Assembly: GCA_013359335.1 (NCBI GenBank)
Contig: JABWBZ010000004.1
Coordinates: forward strand, 1 to 34,573
Reading direction: 5' to 3'
Length of the DNA: 34,573 bases
Source: a bacterium
Lineage (GTDB): Bacteria; CLD3; SB21
The number at the start of each line of letters is the position of its first letter. The stretch's first letter is position 1. This document shows positions 15,700-24,449 of this stretch, in pieces. The position numbers were made by a program, and so were the translations under genes. Under the pieces are notes generated by a model. It was given only the letters and a program-made list of their open reading frames with translations, did no database searches and had not been told where the DNA came from.

Positions 15700-15715
15700 A
15701 ATTAAGGATGGAATA

Positions 15716-17251
15716 ATGGCCGAAAAAAAATCATTTTTTTATCGTGTGCTGGACTGGGTCGAGAAAGCCGGCAATTTTTTACCGCATCCGATGACGCTGT
15801 TTGCTAGTTTTGCCGTAATGGTTGTCATCGCGTCGGGCATCGTATCGCTATTCGACGTTTCAGTTATTCATCCCGGAACCGGTGAAACGATTCGCCCGGT
15901 TAATTTATTGACCGGCGACGGCTTGCGCTACATCATGACGAGCATGGTGACCAATTTTACCGGATTTGCGCCGCTGGGTACCGTATTGGTTGCGCTTTTG
16001 GGTATTGGTGTTGCCGAAGGCTCTGGCTTATTATCGTCGCTGATACGTCTGATGGTCACGTCTGCACCACCGCGGTTATTGACCGTCGTGCTGGTTTTTT
16101 GCGGCGTGATGTCGAATGCGGCTTCGGAAGTCGGATATGTCTTGTTGGTGCCGCTGGCCGGGATTATTTTTCTCGCCGTGGGTCGCCATCCTTTGGCCGG
16201 TATGGCCGCGGCGTTTGCCGGCGTTTCCGGAGGTTATAGCGCGAATCTGGTGTTGGGCACTGTTGATCCGTTGCTGTCGGGAATTTCTCAGGAAGCGGCG
16301 CGCATTGTGGATCCCGCGTATCTAGTGAATCCAGCGTGCAATTATTATTTCATGGCCGTTTCGACGTTCATATTGACTATTGCCGGTACTTTTGTAAGTG
16401 AAAAAATCGTAGAACCGCGGCTTGGAAAATATACCGGCGATGAAAAACCGATGACGATCGAAACTTTAACTTCGGCCGAAAGAAGAGGATTACGGTTTGC
16501 TTTTTATACGTGCGTAATATTTACCATATTTTTGATATGGTCCGTCCTTCCGGCAAATGGCTGGCCGTTGATGGGAGTTTTGCTCGATCCTAAAACCGGC
16601 GGCATTCTTCATTCGCCGTTTCTATCCGGCATTGTGGCCATTATTTTTATAGGAGCCGGAATTTCCGGAGTCATGTACGGCATTGGAGCCGGAACCATTA
16701 AAAAAGACAACGACGTTGCCAATGCGATGGGTAAAGCGATGTCGACGATGGGCTCCTATATTGCGCTCGTTTTTTGCGCAGCGCAGTTTGTCGCCTATTT
16801 TCAGCAGTCTAAGTTGGGGTTGATTCTGGCCGTCGAAGGAGCGGAAATCCTGAAAAGCATCGGATTGCCGGCGATTCCGTTATTGCTGATATTTATTCTC
16901 GTTTCGGCAAGCATTAATATGATGATGGGCAGTGCGTCGGCCAAGTGGGCGATCATGGCGCCCGTGTTTGTTCCGATGTTTATGTTGCTCGGTTACACGC
17001 CCGAAATAACGCAGACAGCCTACCGAATCGGCGATTCGGTGACGAATGTGATTTCCCCCATGATGTCGTATTTTGCATTGATCGTGGCGTACATTCAAAA
17101 ATATTCGAAAACGGCAGGAATGGGAACGGTGATTTCGACGATGGCGCCATACAGCGTCGTGTTCTTGATCGTATGGTCGTTGCTGTTTGCAATTTTTATC
17201 GGATTTGATATTCCGGTGGGACCGGGGAGCCGGTTACGTTTGGCGGAATAG
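15716..17251 (+). CDS. AbgT-family transporter (p-aminobenzoyl-glutamate transporter family)
   Basis: An inner-membrane transporter of 511 residues, the normal length for AbgT (about 500). I start it at the ATG at 15716, which has AAGGA 7 bases upstream and gives the typical N-terminus ([20 protein letters not shown]); the frame is open further upstream inside the previous gene. Family motifs include [62 protein letters not shown] and [17 protein letters not shown]. Family members take up p-aminobenzoyl-glutamate (AbgT) or export p-aminobenzoate and sulfonamides (MtrF, YdaH). The direction here cannot be told from sequence, and no abgA/abgB hydrolases are next to it. Confidence 0.94.
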   Translation: MAEKKSFFYRVLDWVEKAGNFLPHPMTLFASFAVMVVIASGIVSLFDVSVIHPGTGETIRPVNLLTGDGLRYIMTSMVTNFTGFAPLGTVLVALLGIGVAEGSGLLSSLIRLMVTSAPPRLLTVVLVFCGVMSNAASEVGYVLLVPLAGIIFLAVGRHPLAGMAAAFAGVSGGYSANLVLGTVDPLLSGISQEAARIVDPAYLVNPACNYYFMAVSTFILTIAGTFVSEKIVEPRLGKYTGDEKPMTIETLTSAERRGLRFAFYTCVIFTIFLIWSVLPANGWPLMGVLLDPKTGGILHSPFLSGIVAIIFIGAGISGVMYGIGAGTIKKDNDVANAMGKAMSTMGSYIALVFCAAQFVAYFQQSKLGLILAVEGAEILKSIGLPAIPLLLIFILVSASINMMMGSASAKWAIMAPVFVPMFMLLGYTPEITQTAYRIGDSVTNVISPMMSYFALIVAYIQKYSKTAGMGTVISTMAPYSVVFLIVWSLLFAIFIGFDIPVGPGSRLRLAE

Positions 17252-17275
17252 TAAAAAATTTTCTCTGTGGATTTT

Positions 17276-17312
17276 AAATGGGATAACAGATAGGGTTATC
17301 CCATTTTTTTTC
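17276..17312 (+). terminator. Rho-independent terminator between convergent genes
   Basis: AAATGGGATAAC (17276-17287) pairs perfectly with GTTATCCCATTT (17295-17306), with a 7-base loop and a T-run. It overlaps the stop codon of the converging DUF58 gene (17296-17298). Confidence 0.92.
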
Positions 17313-18192
17313 GTTTGGTGAGATATTCCAATAACGCTGTATCATAGGGCGTGCGGGTATCGAGCAACACGTGATCGATATTGTTTTCACGACATTCTTT
17401 CCGGTAGCGGTCGAGAAAAAGCCGCATCTGTTCGCGGTAATTGGAGCGGATGTGCCACGGCTGCGTTTGAATACGTTCTTTCGTTTCCATGTCCTCAAAA
17501 ATCACGTCGCCGCTGTAAGCAAATTCCCTTTCTTGCGGATCGAGTATTTGGAATACGATGACTTCATGCCCGCGATGGCGAAAGTGTTTCAGTCCCGTCA
17601 AAACTTTTTCCGGATCATCGAACAAATCGCTGATGAGTATAATCAGGCCGCGCCGTTTGATCCGTTCAGCGATCTCGTGCAAAACCGGCGATATTTCTGT
17701 TTCATCGCTCGTGTGGGAATGCGCCAGAGATTCCTGAATGGTTTTCAAATAACTCAACGTTGATCGCGGGGGAAGGAACTTCGTGATTTTAGTGTCGAAT
17801 AACGTCAGGCCGACGGCGTCGCGCTGATGAATCATCAGATAAGACAATGACGCGGCAAGGCACGCGCCGTATTCAAGTTTGGTCATAGCAGCGGACGTAA
17901 AACCCATCGATCCGCTCGTGTCCAGGATGACATACGCTTTAAGATTGGTTTCCTCTTCGTAGCGTTTGACATAATACCGTGACGTGCGTCCGTACACCTT
18001 CCAGTCGATGGACCGGATTTCATCGCCGGGCATATATTGGCGGTGTTCGGCGAATTCGACGCTGAAGCCGTGATAAGGGCTTTTGTGCAGGCCGGTAATG
18101 AATCCTTCGACGACCAAACGTGCTTTGATCTCGAGGTTGGAAAGCTTGGCGATGATTTCCGGTTTTAAATATTTTTCGTAATCGGTACTGAT
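17296..18192 (-). CDS. DUF58 protein (von Willebrand-like), start codon unclear (possible ATC start)
   Basis: A DUF58-family protein, usually a cytoplasmic partner of MoxR-type AAA ATPases. The conserved block HGFSVEFAEHRQYMPGD...IDWKVYGRT is followed by a vWA-like domain with the MIDAS motif DTSGSM and later LIILISDLFDD. The first in-frame ATG/GTG/TTG is a TTG at 18117, which would remove about 25 residues that are well conserved in the family (YEKYLKPEIIAKLSNLEIKAR). These are encoded in frame just upstream, back to an ATC at 18192 followed by STDYEKYL, where homologues usually have their initiating Met. Further upstream the frame closes at the stop of the preceding gene (18208-18210). Initiation at ATC, an ATG-to-ATC mutation or a sequence error are all possible. 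Last gene of the surA operon. No moxR is adjacent. Confidence 0.85.
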   Translation of the reverse strand: MSTDYEKYLKPEIIAKLSNLEIKARLVVEGFITGLHKSPYHGFSVEFAEHRQYMPGDEIRSIDWKVYGRTSRYYVKRYEEETNLKAYVILDTSGSMGFTSAAMTKLEYGACLAASLSYLMIHQRDAVGLTLFDTKITKFLPPRSTLSYLKTIQESLAHSHTSDETEISPVLHEIAERIKRRGLIILISDLFDDPEKVLTGLKHFRHRGHEVIVFQILDPQEREFAYSGDVIFEDMETKERIQTQPWHIRSNYREQMRLFLDRYRKECRENNIDHVLLDTRTPYDTALLEYLTKRKKMG

Positions 18193-18207
18193 AGATTTAT
18201 TCGGATT

Positions 18208-19548
18208 TTAAGGAGTTAAACTTTCGCCGTTGGCAATTTTCTCGCTCCACTTGACGTATTTCTCAAGGCGGCGAATCTGATAATACGCCGAGACGCGGAA
18301 GGACTGAACTTTGGATTCGATCATTTCCGTTCGGGCATTTTCGATTTGTTCTTTATACGACGGCAGCATCACGTCTCTGAAGTAATCTTTGAAGCGCTGG
18401 TTGGATTCTACGAAATTTCCGTTTTCATAACAATAAATATCGAACCACGTCGATACAGACCCGGGTTGAAAGTAATTTTTAATCGCAGTAATGATTTCAT
18501 CTTTGCCGTCGCGGTTGATGTCGCGCGCTTCGGCAAACGCGCCGAATTCCCGGACGCGGAATTGCTGTCCGTCATAATGAATTAATGCCGTACTATTTTG
18601 ACCCCATTCATTGCCGTAATCGGTGAAGCGTAAAAACACTTCATACCCCGGAGCATTGTCGATATTGATCAATTGAATATCCGATTCCTGGAAAGTGTTG
18701 TCGGGAAATTCTTTTTCAAGAATCAATTTGTACGTTTCATTAGATTTCTTAAAGAGTTTAATAAAACATTTACTCCCGACCGAATCGCCGTTTCGCCGGA
18801 TGCCGGATACTAATAATTCATCCAGCCCGTCGCCATTGAAATCGATATTAAATCCGCGGGTTTCACCGACGTACCAAATCGCCCGATCCGGCATATCCAG
18901 CGCAGAAATAAGATTCATCGACAAAAGTTCGCGTTGATTAAAAGTTTTAAACATGAACCGATAAGAATTCAGGATTCTCCGATCAAGTGAGTCGGACGTG
19001 CCGGTCGAAAAAATTTCAACCACCGAACAATAATGGTCGCCCGGGAACAGCGACGGCATATACGTGATCACCGCCGAGGTGTCTCCGGCGCGATGAATTC
19101 TTCGTTCTTCGGCTGTCTCATAATCATAATTGTTTTTAAATCGTGCCCGGAGTTGGTGGCCGGTTAAACCCGATTGCGGCTGGAGTTCATGTAGGCCATA
19201 AAAGGATTCTTGTAAATAAGGACGCTTTTCAGAATAGGAGCGGATCAGGTGTTCGTCTAACGGCATCGTTATTTCCTGGCTTGGCTCTATCAACGCTTTA
19301 ACTGATATGTATCCGTCTGTCAATGGATCGATCAGTTCAATTCCGACAGCGGAGTACGACGCTTCCCAGCCCGCGGGTATATCGATGCGAAAGCCGTATC
19401 TGGGATTTTGATACGACGTCCATTCGATCATCGGCTGGGGTTCGCTTTTGACGGCTTGAATCGGATGACAGGTGAGCAGGTTCAGCACGTATGCGAAACA
19501 GGGCGAAAATAGTAACCACGCCAACCGGAAGCGTTTCACGGGTGCCAT
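18208..19548 (-). CDS. Exported FG-GAP/VCBS-like repeat protein, possible lipoprotein
   Basis: An exported protein of 446 residues. I use the ATG at 19548 (MAPVKRF...), which is followed directly by a signal-like hydrophobic stretch and LLTC (Cys27), a weak lipobox. The longer frame to 19665 would overlap the upstream gene and put 39 unrelated residues before the signal. Residues about 45-180 resemble the PsbP-like/DUF1795 type domain (NPRYGFRIDIPAGWEA). The C-terminal half has two calcium-binding FG-GAP loops: FNGDGLDELL and INRDGKDEIITAI. This implies a propeller fragment or a surface-exposed domain. It is third in the surA operon, 37 bases after the small upstream gene. Function unknown. 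Confidence 0.8.
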   Translation of the reverse strand: MAPVKRFRLAWLLFSPCFAYVLNLLTCHPIQAVKSEPQPMIEWTSYQNPRYGFRIDIPAGWEASYSAVGIELIDPLTDGYISVKALIEPSQEITMPLDEHLIRSYSEKRPYLQESFYGLHELQPQSGLTGHQLRARFKNNYDYETAEERRIHRAGDTSAVITYMPSLFPGDHYCSVVEIFSTGTSDSLDRRILNSYRFMFKTFNQRELLSMNLISALDMPDRAIWYVGETRGFNIDFNGDGLDELLVSGIRRNGDSVGSKCFIKLFKKSNETYKLILEKEFPDNTFQESDIQLINIDNAPGYEVFLRFTDYGNEWGQNSTALIHYDGQQFRVREFGAFAEARDINRDGKDEIITAIKNYFQPGSVSTWFDIYCYENGNFVESNQRFKDYFRDVMLPSYKEQIENARTEMIESKVQSFRVSAYYQIRRLEKYVKWSEKIANGESLTP

Positions 19549-19585
19549 AGCATTAACTCTGGGATTGAGTGTGTATCTTAAAGGC

Positions 19586-20137
19586 TCAGCACGTTCGCAA
19601 TTTAGAAAGGCAATCAAGAAGGGTGTGGGGCTGCCAGCCCGATTCTCCGGTTTTGACGAGCACATTATAAAAGGTATCCGGATGGCCTGGGCTCATCATA
19701 CCGGCGACCAAACGCGCATCGCACGCGCGAAACAGGTGGGCGAAGGTGATGTCGAAGCGGGGTCCCATATCCAATACCAGGTCGAACTGTTTCTGCCGCA
19801 ATGGCCGGATTTTATGTTTTTTAATAATCCTGAAAAAATTCACGTCCGTCTTACGGATGATATGAACTTCGAATCCTTGCGATTCGATAAAGTGGAGGTA
19901 ATCCGGCGCGAACGATTCCGTGACCATAAATTCAAAAATTGATTTTGGAAATCGCGATTTTAACCGATCCAACATCGACGCGAGCGTTTCGTGTCCGATG
20001 GAATCGTGGAGAAACACCAGGATACGCGCCGCGTCCGTCACGACCGTCCGGAAGCTGACCGGTTCGGCCGGCTGGCGAAACCTGGAATGCCAGACAAGAA
20101 ACCGCGTAATCGCGTATTTCCATAGTTTTTCGAACAT
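19586..20137 (-). CDS. Small GT9/DUF6913-like protein of unknown function
   Basis: A 183-residue protein with no signal peptide. The central pattern FDLVLDMGPRFDITFAHLFRACDARLVAGM looks like the DLVIDL...SGARxRVG region of glycosyltransferase-9 (heptosyltransferase) folds and of the small DUF6913 proteins of Bacteroidota. At half the usual GT9 length it lacks the nucleotide-sugar-binding C-terminal domain. It may therefore be a stand-alone Rossmann-like domain rather than an active transferase. It begins 14 bases after the surA stop and is very probably co-transcribed. I am confident that it is a gene and unsure of its family. Confidence 0.65.
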   Translation of the reverse strand: MFEKLWKYAITRFLVWHSRFRQPAEPVSFRTVVTDAARILVFLHDSIGHETLASMLDRLKSRFPKSIFEFMVTESFAPDYLHFIESQGFEVHIIRKTDVNFFRIIKKHKIRPLRQKQFDLVLDMGPRFDITFAHLFRACDARLVAGMMSPGHPDTFYNVLVKTGESGWQPHTLLDCLSKLRTC

Positions 20138-20151
20138 AAGAGATAGGGTTC

Positions 20152-21444
20152 TTACATACGTACGTCAACGTAAAATTTGGAACGGATCTCCTTGAGCCAT
20201 TTATCCATTTCTTTGGCCTGCTTCTGATTCATAGCCATATTTTCGATGGATTGCCAGTCTTCGCGCAAATTCATTTTTCTCTTTTCGCGGCGGTCGTTAA
20301 GTTTGACGATGTGGTAGCCGAAGGATGTCTCGAAAGGTTCGGAAATTTCGCCGACTTTCAGCGATTGGGCTGCGCTCAGAAATGCTTTATCCTGGAATGT
20401 TGAAACTTCAATCCAGCCCAGATTTCCAAGATTGCCTTTTTTGGCCGGATCGTCGGAATATTTCATGGCGGCTTCTTCGAGCGTCGTTTTGCCGTCGAGA
20501 ATGTCTTGCCGGATTTGTTTTAATTTTTCCATGGTTGCTTTTTTGTCGTCTTCGGTTGCATTGACGCCGATCAAGATGTGCCGCGTGTTGATCTTGTCGC
20601 CGGATTTCTGGATGAGTTGAATGATATGATAACCGAATTGCGTTTTGACGATATCGGAAATTTCTCCCGGTTCGAGTTTAACCGCCGCTTCGGCAAATTC
20701 TTTAACGAAATCGGCGCGATTGAACCAGCCTAATTCGCCGCCTTTTTTGGCTGAGCCGGGATCGTTGGAGTATGTTTTGGCGAGCGCCGCAAAATCACCG
20801 CCGCGTTTCAATGAGTCGAGTAAGTAAGCCGCCAGTTTACGCGCTTCTTCAAAAGCGGCATCGCCGGCTTTTACTTCCATCAGAATATGACTCATGTTGA
20901 TGGAATGGCCGACTTCGGGCAAACTATCCTGATAAGTTTTAAAAAACGTTTCAACTTCAAAACGGGAAATTTTAATGTCCTGAAATCGCGAAGACTGAAT
21001 TTTCTGAGTGAGCAATTGTTTGCGCACGTTATTCCGGTAAAGTTTCCGGATTTCAGTAATTTTTTTCCCAAGATATTTTTCCAGAGCATCTTCGCCGCCG
21101 GCCTGTTGAACGCGCTGCTGGATTTGTTGATCGAGCGTGCTTTCCACTTGCGATTCGTCGACGGTCACGCTGTCCAGTTTGGCTTGTGCAAGTAAAATTT
21201 TCTGGTTGATCAGGCTTTCTAAAATATTATGCTCGAGTTTTTCGTATTCGTCTTTATTTTTTTCAGGATCGATTTTTTGATTTAAGGCTTCGAAATAGGC
21301 ATAGTTTTGAACTTCGGATTCGAGTATCGCTTCATCGTCGACGACGGCGGCAATGCGATCGATAAGTTGTCGCTGTGCAAATGCCGTTTGTCCGACAACC
21401 AGCAAAATCAATAAACATACCGGAAAGAGGAAATTCAGGCGCAT
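20152..21444 (-). CDS. surA: Peptidyl-prolyl isomerase SurA-type chaperone
   Basis: A periplasmic folding chaperone of 430 residues, as long as E. coli SurA (428). The signal peptide is about residues 1-23 (ending AFAQ). The N-terminal chaperone segment starts with the typical QLIDRIAAVVDDEAILESEV. Two parvulin domains follow, about 180-280 (NMSHILMEV ... FGYHIIQL) and about 285-385 (NTRHILIGV ... FGYHIVKL), each with the conserved histidines. It should assist assembly of outer-membrane barrels such as the one at 31669-32370. First gene of a four-gene operon with its own promoter. Confidence 0.93.
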   Translation of the reverse strand: MRLNFLFPVCLLILLVVGQTAFAQRQLIDRIAAVVDDEAILESEVQNYAYFEALNQKIDPEKNKDEYEKLEHNILESLINQKILLAQAKLDSVTVDESQVESTLDQQIQQRVQQAGGEDALEKYLGKKITEIRKLYRNNVRKQLLTQKIQSSRFQDIKISRFEVETFFKTYQDSLPEVGHSINMSHILMEVKAGDAAFEEARKLAAYLLDSLKRGGDFAALAKTYSNDPGSAKKGGELGWFNRADFVKEFAEAAVKLEPGEISDIVKTQFGYHIIQLIQKSGDKINTRHILIGVNATEDDKKATMEKLKQIRQDILDGKTTLEEAAMKYSDDPAKKGNLGNLGWIEVSTFQDKAFLSAAQSLKVGEISEPFETSFGYHIVKLNDRREKRKMNLREDWQSIENMAMNQKQAKEMDKWLKEIRSKFYVDVRM

Positions 21445-21522
21445 GGGATCAGTCCTTTTTTTGAAAAATTTTAAGACAGTAGTTGAAATGTTTTTTTTAA
21501 GTGGGTCTGAAGGCGCAAGTAT

Positions 21523-21551
21523 ATTGTACTAAAACCAGTGCCTTCGGTCAT
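21523..21551 (-). promoter_or_regulatory. Promoter of the surA operon
   Basis: On the minus strand, ATGACC (21551-21546) and TACAAT (21528-21523) are 17 bases apart, with about 78 bases of leader before the surA ATG. Confidence 0.45.
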
Positions 21552-21561
21552 TTACATAAAG

Positions 21562-23037
21562 TTAATTCAGGTCAACCCAAACGGATTTGACTTGAGTATA
21601 AAATTCGTAAATCGATTCCATGCCGCATTCGCGCGTAAAGCCGGACATTTTATAACCGCCGTACGGCATGGCAGCGTCGTACATGTTATACGTATTGATC
21701 CAGACGGTTCCGGCTTTGATTTTACGCGCAAGCGTATGCGCTTTTTTAATGTCGCGCGTCCAGATGCCGGCGGCAAGGCCATAATACGTTTCATTGGCGA
21801 TACGAACGGCATCGTCGAAATCTTTGAATTTCAACGTGGAAAGCACCGGGCCGAAAATTTCTTCCGATGCGATTTTCATAGAATTATTGACTTCGCCGAA
21901 AACGGTTGGCTGGAAATAATACCCTTCGTGGCCGATGCGATTACCGCCGGCGAGCAATTTGGCGCCTTCCGATTTCCCGGCGTCGACGTAATGCTGAATT
22001 TTTTTCAATTGCACCTCGGACGCCAGTGGGCCTAATTTAGTTTCGGGATTGAGCGGGTCGCCGGGTACCATTTTCGCCGCTCGGGCCGCGAGTTTTTCCA
22101 GGAATTCATCGTGAATTTTTTCTTCCACGAGCAAGCGCGATCCAGCTGTGCAGACTTCGCCTTTGTTATAAAAAATTGCCGCGGCGGCCATTTTGACCGT
22201 GGTATCGATATCGGAATCGGCGAAAACTATATTTGGCGATTTACCGCCCAATTCAAGCGAGAGACGCTTCATGGTCAATGCCGCAGTTTTCATAATTTCC
22301 TGACCGGTGGTGGTTGATCCGGTGAAGGCGATGCCGTCGACGTCCGGATGGGCGACCAACGCCGCTCCGGCTGTTTTACCGTAACCGGTTACGACGTTAA
22401 AGACGCCTTCCGGCAGCCCGGCTTCGGCAAAAATTTCGGCCAACTTCAACGTACTAAGCGGCGTAAATTCCGAAGGCTTCACTACGACGGTATTTCCGGC
22501 GGCAATGGCCGGAGCAATCTTGCGCGCGGCTGTGATCAACGGAAAATTCCACGGAATAATCAATCCAAGTACGCCGAGCGGTTCCCGTAAAGTGTAATTA
22601 AAAAAATTACCGCTGACCGGAATCGTTTCGCCTTCGATTTTAGTTGCCGCTCCGGCATAATAAGCGAAAATGTCGGCCGTAAGCGGAATCTCAATCCCTT
22701 TAGTTTCGGCAATCGGCTTGCCGCAATCGATCGTTTCGAGGTAAGCGAGTTCGTCAGCATACTTCATGATCAGTTCACTGACCTTCCATAAATATTTTCC
22801 TCGTCGGCTCGCGCTCGTTTTGGACCATTTGCCGCCGTCGGCAAAAGCATTTTTCGCCGCTATGACGGCTTTATCGACATCGGCCTTATCGCCTTCGGCA
22901 ATTTGCGCGATCACTTTTTCATTTGATGGATTAATCGTCGGAAAAGTTTTACCACTTGAGCTATCCGAAAAAGTATTGTTTATAAAAAGCTTAGTATTTT
23001 TAACGTCAAAAATCTTCACATCAACTGGCGCGGCCAT
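21562..23037 (-). CDS. NAD(P)-dependent aldehyde dehydrogenase
   Basis: A 491-residue aldehyde dehydrogenase of the class 1/2-like superfamily that oxidises aldehydes to carboxylates. The general base is Glu262 (LELGGKSPN) and the nucleophile Cys296 (NKGEVCTAGSR); their spacing of 34 residues is as in ALDH2. The cofactor-binding FTGSTTTGQ and PWNFPL motifs are present. The usual FxNxGQxC motif reads YNKGEVC here. The ATG at 23037 has GGGAGG 4 bases upstream. It has its own promoter and no pathway neighbours, so substrate and role (detoxification or a catabolic step) stay open. Confidence 0.95.
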   Translation of the reverse strand: MAAPVDVKIFDVKNTKLFINNTFSDSSSGKTFPTINPSNEKVIAQIAEGDKADVDKAVIAAKNAFADGGKWSKTSASRRGKYLWKVSELIMKYADELAYLETIDCGKPIAETKGIEIPLTADIFAYYAGAATKIEGETIPVSGNFFNYTLREPLGVLGLIIPWNFPLITAARKIAPAIAAGNTVVVKPSEFTPLSTLKLAEIFAEAGLPEGVFNVVTGYGKTAGAALVAHPDVDGIAFTGSTTTGQEIMKTAALTMKRLSLELGGKSPNIVFADSDIDTTVKMAAAAIFYNKGEVCTAGSRLLVEEKIHDEFLEKLAARAAKMVPGDPLNPETKLGPLASEVQLKKIQHYVDAGKSEGAKLLAGGNRIGHEGYYFQPTVFGEVNNSMKIASEEIFGPVLSTLKFKDFDDAVRIANETYYGLAAGIWTRDIKKAHTLARKIKAGTVWINTYNMYDAAMPYGGYKMSGFTRECGMESIYEFYTQVKSVWVDLN

Positions 23038-23093
23038 TTAACCTCCCGTTAATATCGTCTGTTATTCTTTAGAGTATTGTTTTATAATGACAT

Positions 23094-23122
23094 AACCTAT
23101 TGATTTTTATTTTGAATGTCAA
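23094..23122 (-). promoter_or_regulatory. Promoter of the aldehyde dehydrogenase gene
   Basis: On the minus strand, a perfect TTGACA (23122-23117) and TAGGTT (23099-23094) are 17 bases apart, 56 bases before the ATG. Confidence 0.55.
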
Positions 23123-23229
23123 GAGCAAATAAAGGTATCAACAAGTTATCCACAGGTTAAAAATCATGTGAATGGACGTTTTTGCGGCAAAATTGTGCAG
23201 GAGAAATAATGAAGTGAACCGTAAAAAAT

Positions 23230-24449
23230 TCAAATCGCTTTCATCAGCGCTTTGAGTTTGAACATCAGTTCGTACTGGAGCGCGAGTTTCCCGATAGAGC
23301 GGAGCGCCCGGTCATTTTCGCGAAAAGATTTTGATAGATAATCGGCGAAAATATCGGCGGACAAGAGCGAAGTTAAAAAAGGAGCTTTCGAAAATTGACG
23401 ATTGAATCGTGTTTTCCATAAGTTGTCGTATGCCGAAAGTTGCTGCGCTGAATAATTATTTTTATTGATCGCTTCAACGGCCGTTTCAGCAGCGAGAATG
23501 CCGGATGTCATAGCATAAGAAATTCCCTCCGCAGTCACCGGGTCGGTAAATGACCCCGCATCGCCGGTCAAAATCAATCCGTCGCGCACTCTCGAATTCT
23601 GATATTCGATCGCCAGAGGGATTTTCCCGCCGCTGAGTTTTCCGCATAACGTCGCATTCTTTAATTTTTCTTTCACAATGGGGTGATTCTTGAAAAAACC
23701 GTCCATTTGATTTCGTAAATCGAGTTTGCGTTCATCGATAATGTGCTGAAATGTTCCGCAGCCAATATTAGCCGTCGTTGGCGAGGTCGGGAAGCTCCAA
23801 TAATAACCCGGTAGAATCGATTCATCGAAATAGAATTCGACCGTATTCTGCAATCCTGCTATATTTTCATAGTAGCCGCGTATCGCCACGGCGCAGCGCT
23901 GCGAATCCTGATTACCGGCGCCGGCATTCACGGCAATGGCCGAATTGACGCCGGTTGCGTCGATCACAATCGGCGCAGTGAATTGGAAGTTCTCCCCGTG
24001 TCTCGTCGCATGGACGCCCGTCATTCCATCTTTGTTTTTTATGAGCGCAGCTACCGCGATTTCCGGTATGATGTTACTGAAGGAAATTCCAGCGCGCGCT
24101 GAAGCAGTAAATTATCAAAAACAAATCGCGGCAAAACATACACAAAATATTCGGATTCATTCATCGTACGGCGTACGGTCAATTCGCTGTAGTCGCTGAA
24201 AAAAAGCGAATATCCGTGTGAATAAAACTGTACCTTCTCGATGAAGCGTTCAAGCGCGCCGAGCCGACGCAGCGGTTCAATACATTTGAAAGTAAGTCCG
24301 TCGCCGCAGGTTTTGTCACGGGGAAATGAAGATCGGTCGAGCAAAAGAATTTTTTTGCCGGCTTCACCGAGGATGATCGCCGCGCTGCTCCCCGCCGGGC
24401 CGGCTCCGGCGATAATCGCATCGAATTCGTAAATGGCGGGCGCTTTCAT
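23230..24449 (-). pseudogene. Geranylgeranyl-reductase-family FAD oxidoreductase, broken by a frameshift
   Basis: Two pieces in different frames together make one flavoprotein of about 400 residues. The N-terminal piece (24449-24051) has the FAD motif AGAGPAGSSAA, the family signature PRDKTCGDGL and RFVFDNLLLQRALE, then runs into a TAG. The C-terminal piece continues from about 24090 in another frame (GISFSNIIPEIAVAALIKNK, then VIDATGVNS, PGYYWSFP and LILTGDAGSFTDPVTAEGIS). The shift lies at about 24082-24092. Family members reduce the double bonds of polyprenyl chains of lipids, quinones or chlorophyll. The ATG follows the stop of the phosphatase gene without a gap, so both were one operon. 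The pieces are otherwise well kept, so this is either a recent mutation or a sequencing error. Confidence 0.85.

Noticed and set aside
19549-19665. 39-residue N-terminal extension of the FG-GAP protein
   Set aside because: It overlaps the upstream gene and would bury the signal sequence.
19472-19942. 156-codon plus-strand open frame opposite the small GT9-like gene and the FG-GAP gene
   Set aside because: The minus-strand frames have family-like sequence and operon spacing; this one is an antisense shadow.
23146-23154. Perfect DnaA box TTATCCACA in the gap before the aldehyde dehydrogenase
   Set aside because: A single box; about one match to TTATNCACA is expected by chance in a window of this size. 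No box cluster, AT-rich unwinding region or dnaA/dnaN genes are near.
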